In this document: piece after piece, positions 61,624-64,000 of the stretch
Position numbering within the stretch: the first letter of the stretch is position 1
Layout: the number at the start of each line of letters is the position of its first letter
Assembly: GCF_001650735.1 (NCBI RefSeq)
Contig: NZ_LXVY01000005.1
Coordinates: 62,001-126,000 of the forward strand
DNA: 64,000 nt
DNA from: Sphingomonas sp. TDK1
Lineage (GTDB): Bacteria; Pseudomonadota; Alphaproteobacteria; Sphingomonadales; Sphingomonadaceae
Direction of reading: 5' to 3'
Program-made: the position numbers and the translations under genes
The notes under the pieces: model-generated
Seen by the model: the letters and a program-made list of their open reading frames with translations, nothing else
What the model was told of the DNA's origin: nothing
Databases searched by the model: none

Positions 61624-62847
61624 CTAACCGCGCCACGGCGCGAGAATGAGATCGTGGTGGACGACCAGCCGAACCGGCGCGCCCGGTCGGATCGTGATGG
61701 TCGGCTGGATTTGGAGGTTGCGGGAGGTGATCTGGTCACCGGCACGCGAGACGTTTTGCTGGGTCGATTGGCGGATCGCCTGTACGAGATCGCTCTCGCC
61801 GGAGAAGGTCATGTTTGCACCGACGCCGAGCAGGGTCGAAATCGCAACGCCCTTGAGCAGCGCCCAGGTGTGGAAATCGACCCGATCCGCAAGCCCGGCA
61901 TAGCCCGACGGGTCAGTTGCTGGCACATTGTCGAGCCGGACCGAGCTGCCGTCCGGCAGGATGATCCGCTGCCACACCACCAGCGCGCGCTTCTGCCCGA
62001 AAGCGACGACACTGTCGTAGCTGCCGATCAGCCGCGCACCCTGGGGGATGAGAAGGATACTGCCCGTCGCGCTGTCGAAGACCCGCTCCGTCACCTGAGC
62101 GATGACGAGCCCGGGGAGATCGGACCTGAGTCCGGTGATCAGGCTCGCCGCGATGACGCTGCCGGCGGACAGCATGTTCGGTGACACTGGCGGGCTCAGC
62201 CGGTGCGCATTGACATCGCCGCCGCTGTCGCGCGCAGCCACGAAGTCAGCCTTGCGCTGCTGCGCATTGGGATCACGATCGGGATCGATCGCGAGCCGCG
62301 ACGCATCGGTGGCTTGGACGAATGGCGAGGATGGGGTCGCATCGGCGGTGCGGGCCGGATCGTTGCGATTGCCCGATTGCACCAGCACCCCCGACTCGCG
62401 CGCTGCCTTCAGTTCTGCAGCCATTCGCTCCCGTTCGGTTACGGCGGCCTGATCGGCACGCGGCGTCCCGCTCTCCGCTGGCGGCGCGATAGCCATGGCG
62501 CGCTGATGCTCGAGGATCGGCCGACCGAGGTCGCCCGGCAAGGGCGGGCCGAGCTTCGGCACGTCGCCATAGCTGCCCGGCAGGCGGTTAAGGGTATCGG
62601 CGGGTGCCTTCACCGCTACGGGCGTGTCTTGTGTTGGTGCAGCCAGGTGCAGGTCCGTCGACCGAAGCGCCACCCAGGCCGTCGCGGCCAGACTGACCGA
62701 GCCGAGCGCCGCGATGCCGACAATGGCGCCTCGCTTGAAGCGGATCGCACGCGCGGGCTGTGCGCGAAGCGCCAGCGTTTCCGGATCCACCTTGGCCGGG
62801 ATGGCAGGCGCTTCGGGTGCAGATGGTGATGCTGCCTCGGCGGTCAT
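61624..62847 (-). CDS. trbI: conjugal transfer protein TrbI (VirB10 family)
   Basis: A protein of 407 residues. A basic N-terminal cytoplasmic part, one membrane segment (GIAALGSVSLAATAWVAL, about residues 44-61), a proline-rich linker, and a C-terminal VirB10/TrbI beta-barrel domain with SVIAASLITGLRSDLPG, LIPQGARLIGSYDS and GYAGLADRVDFHTW. It spans inner and outer membranes in the mating-pair formation type IV secretion channel. The gene overlaps trbG by four bases (ATGA), as usual. It appears intact. It is the last undamaged gene of the operon. Confidence 0.95.
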   Translation of the reverse strand: MTAEAASPSAPEAPAIPAKVDPETLALRAQPARAIRFKRGAIVGIAALGSVSLAATAWVALRSTDLHLAAPTQDTPVAVKAPADTLNRLPGSYGDVPKLGPPLPGDLGRPILEHQRAMAIAPPAESGTPRADQAAVTERERMAAELKAARESGVLVQSGNRNDPARTADATPSSPFVQATDASRLAIDPDRDPNAQQRKADFVAARDSGGDVNAHRLSPPVSPNMLSAGSVIAASLITGLRSDLPGLVIAQVTERVFDSATGSILLIPQGARLIGSYDSVVAFGQKRALVVWQRIILPDGSSVRLDNVPATDPSGYAGLADRVDFHTWALLKGVAISTLLGVGANMTFSGESDLVQAIRQSTQQNVSRAGDQITSRNLQIQPTITIRPGAPVRLVVHHDLILAPWRG

Positions 62848-63704
62848 GATTCCCTCCGGTCAGGCGAACCTTCCGCCACCCGGCGGATGCGGACAATCTG
62901 CTGGTGCTTCGTGCCGAGGCGAAGCTCGGCGACGTCGAAGATCCGATCGACGACATAGAAGCGGCCCTTCACGCGGTAGTTTACGAGTTGGGCCTCGCCC
63001 TTCCCGTCCACCAGGAAGATGGGGGGCGCCTCCCCGACGGCCAGCGTTGCCGGGAACTCGATGAAGGTCTGCCGCCCGTCGTCGAAAGCACGAAATGGCC
63101 GCCAGGCTGGTCGATCGCCCGACACGACGTAGTTGAAGTGCAACTGCTCGACCTCGATACCGGTCGCCACGGGTGCAACCGCCTCGGCTTCTGCGGTGGC
63201 GCGCTTCAACGCGATCAGCGCATCCTGCGGATAGGTCCAGGCGAGCGCAACCATTGCCGCCTTAGTCCTGCTGGTCAGGTTGAGATGATAGGTGCGCCGG
63301 TCCGTGGTGATGACAAGGTTGGTCGAGAGGCCCGCGCTGAACGGCTTGACGAGCACATGCGTCCGCCGCTCCGCGGCCGAACCGCTGGTGGTATCGCCGA
63401 TCACCCAGCGGGCCGTGTCGCCGCTCGCGACCGCGACCAGCGTTTCGCCCGGCTGCAAGGCAATGTCGGTTACCCGCTCTGGTGCCGTGGCGACGGAGTA
63501 GATGGCGCCATCGGCGAATGGATATGTCTGCATGGCGTTGACGGAGCCCTGCACGACGAGACCGTGCGTAGACCCCTCCTCGGCGCCGACGATCGGCAAG
63601 GGAACGCGCCCGGCATTATCGCGAGGCGAGGTTGCCCCCGCGCTGGCGTCTGCAAGGATCAGGCAAGGCACCAGCGGCGCGGCAGTTGCGAAGAGTCTCG
63701 TCAT
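62844..63704 (-). CDS. trbG: conjugal transfer protein TrbG (VirB9 family)
   Basis: A protein of 286 residues with an N-terminal secretion signal (hydrophobic stretch to about ADASAGA), a VirB9-type N-terminal domain (AIYSVATAPERVTDIALQPGE, VKPFSAGLSTNLVITTDRR) and a C-terminal domain with NYVVSGDRPAWRPFRAFDDG, FIEFPATL and VNYRVKGRFYVVDRIFD. It is the periplasmic/outer-membrane core component that pairs with TrbI and the TrbH-type lipoprotein. Both ends overlap neighbouring trb genes by ATGA. It appears intact. Confidence 0.95.
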   Translation of the reverse strand: MTRLFATAAPLVPCLILADASAGATSPRDNAGRVPLPIVGAEEGSTHGLVVQGSVNAMQTYPFADGAIYSVATAPERVTDIALQPGETLVAVASGDTARWVIGDTTSGSAAERRTHVLVKPFSAGLSTNLVITTDRRTYHLNLTSRTKAAMVALAWTYPQDALIALKRATAEAEAVAPVATGIEVEQLHFNYVVSGDRPAWRPFRAFDDGRQTFIEFPATLAVGEAPPIFLVDGKGEAQLVNYRVKGRFYVVDRIFDVAELRLGTKHQQIVRIRRVAEGSPDRRES

Positions 63705-64000
63705 GGCTGTGTCTCCGTATTGACGGTGGGTTGCGCACCAAGGTTCGGGTCGAGCGGCGAGCCAAGCGGCACGTTGCTGGGCGGCTGCGCAGTACGCGTC
63801 GAAGCCGCCGGCGCTGCGGGTTCAAGTTCACGGCTCCAGTCGATCGCGTCGATGTAGATGCCGAGCGGGTTCTTCCGGAGCGTGTCGGCCGATACCGGCG
63901 GCTTGGTCAGGATCGTCAGGATGCCGGTCCAGTGGGAAGTGCCTGCAGCATTTCCACGCTCATAGGCGGTCTCGGTCCACTTCACTTGAAAGGAGCGATC
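63701..64000 (-). CDS. trbF: conjugal transfer protein TrbF (VirB8 family), C-terminal part
   Basis: The frame is open from the right edge (codon at 63998-64000) to a stop at 63701-63703. It includes FQVKWTETAYERG, LTILTKPPVSADTLRKNPLG and IYIDAIDWSREL, the C-terminal signature of TrbF/VirB8, followed by a proline-rich tail. TrbF is an inner-membrane scaffold of the conjugation channel. The N-terminal membrane anchor is outside the window. The order F-G-I then DUF2274 matches Trb operons of integrative elements and plasmids in alphaproteobacteria. Confidence 0.93.
   Translation of the reverse strand, partial: DRSFQVKWTETAYERGNAAGTSHWTGILTILTKPPVSADTLRKNPLGIYIDAIDWSRELEPAAPAASTRTAQPPSNVPLGSPLDPNLGAQPTVNTETQP

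Noticed and set aside
1..64000. tRNA, rRNA or CRISPR array
   Set aside because: No cloverleaf-like or rRNA-like sequence and no regularly spaced repeats were seen in the intergenic regions.

Overview
This window looks like the chromosome, or a large replicon, of a sphingomonad alphaproteobacterium (Sphingomonas/Novosphingobium/Sphingobium type). The grounds are high GC content, a TonB-dependent receptor beside a CoA-based catabolic locus, sphingomonad-style enzymes, a RibBX-type flavin gene and a Trb-type conjugation operon at the right edge. This taxonomic placement is inferred from gene style; no rRNA or other marker gene is present.

Bases 1 to about 59640 form one very large catabolic locus of roughly 54 genes on both strands, arranged as many short divergent operons. 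From left to right: enoyl-CoA hydratases, an SDR and a cytochrome P450 (2-3158); a TesB thioesterase and a hydratase (3299-5115); RibBX and an IclR regulator (5218-7233); a two-subunit acyl-CoA dehydrogenase and an acyl-CoA ligase (7366-11125); an amidohydrolase, an orphan adenylation core, an unusual ligase and a PaaK-like ligase (11550-16434); a hydratase, a dihydrodipicolinate-reductase-like protein, a GMC oxidoreductase, SDRs, an alcohol dehydrogenase, a P450 remnant and an aldehyde dehydrogenase (16549-27034); thiolase, FadB-like protein, hydratases, NIPSNAP protein, a flavin reductase/MarR fusion and a TetR regulator (27264-34621); a PF10118 protein, an epoxide hydrolase, a TetR regulator, a thiolase-like/DUF35 pair and an MFS transporter (34677-40908); thiolase, HIT protein, DUF2889 protein, a fused double acyl-CoA dehydrogenase, a hydratase and an amidohydrolase (41126-48059); MarR/PhyH, a second dihydrodipicolinate-reductase-like protein, an NPD-type flavoenzyme, a hydratase, a second dehydrogenase pair, an SDR, a CaiB/BaiF transferase and the TonB receptor (48198-59639).

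Together these can take up a hydrophobic substrate, oxidise it (P450, GMC enzyme, ADH/ALDH, epoxide hydrolase, PhyH), activate carboxylates as CoA thioesters (three ligases, one CoA transferase) and shorten them by beta-oxidation. The thiolase-like/DUF35 pair suggests retro-aldol cleavage at a branched carbon. Two-subunit and fused acyl-CoA dehydrogenases plus a thiolase-like/DUF35 pair recall actinobacterial steroid side-chain catabolism. No steroid ring-degrading gene is visible, so the substrate is unknown; a branched or polycyclic isoprenoid is one possibility.

The most useful non-coding signal is a recurring, AT-rich element of about 22 bp, close to ATCAAaCGGTCGnTAGRTTGAA. It lies in at least eight intergenic regions across the locus, at several of them fused to a -35/-10 promoter, and points to one shared regulon. 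A separate perfect palindrome controls the MarR/PhyH pair.

From about 60640 to the end the content changes to a degraded mobile-element margin: an IS256-family transposase remnant, a frameshifted AlpA-like gene and a DUF2274 gene with an internal stop, followed by apparently intact trbI, trbG and the 3' part of trbF on the minus strand.
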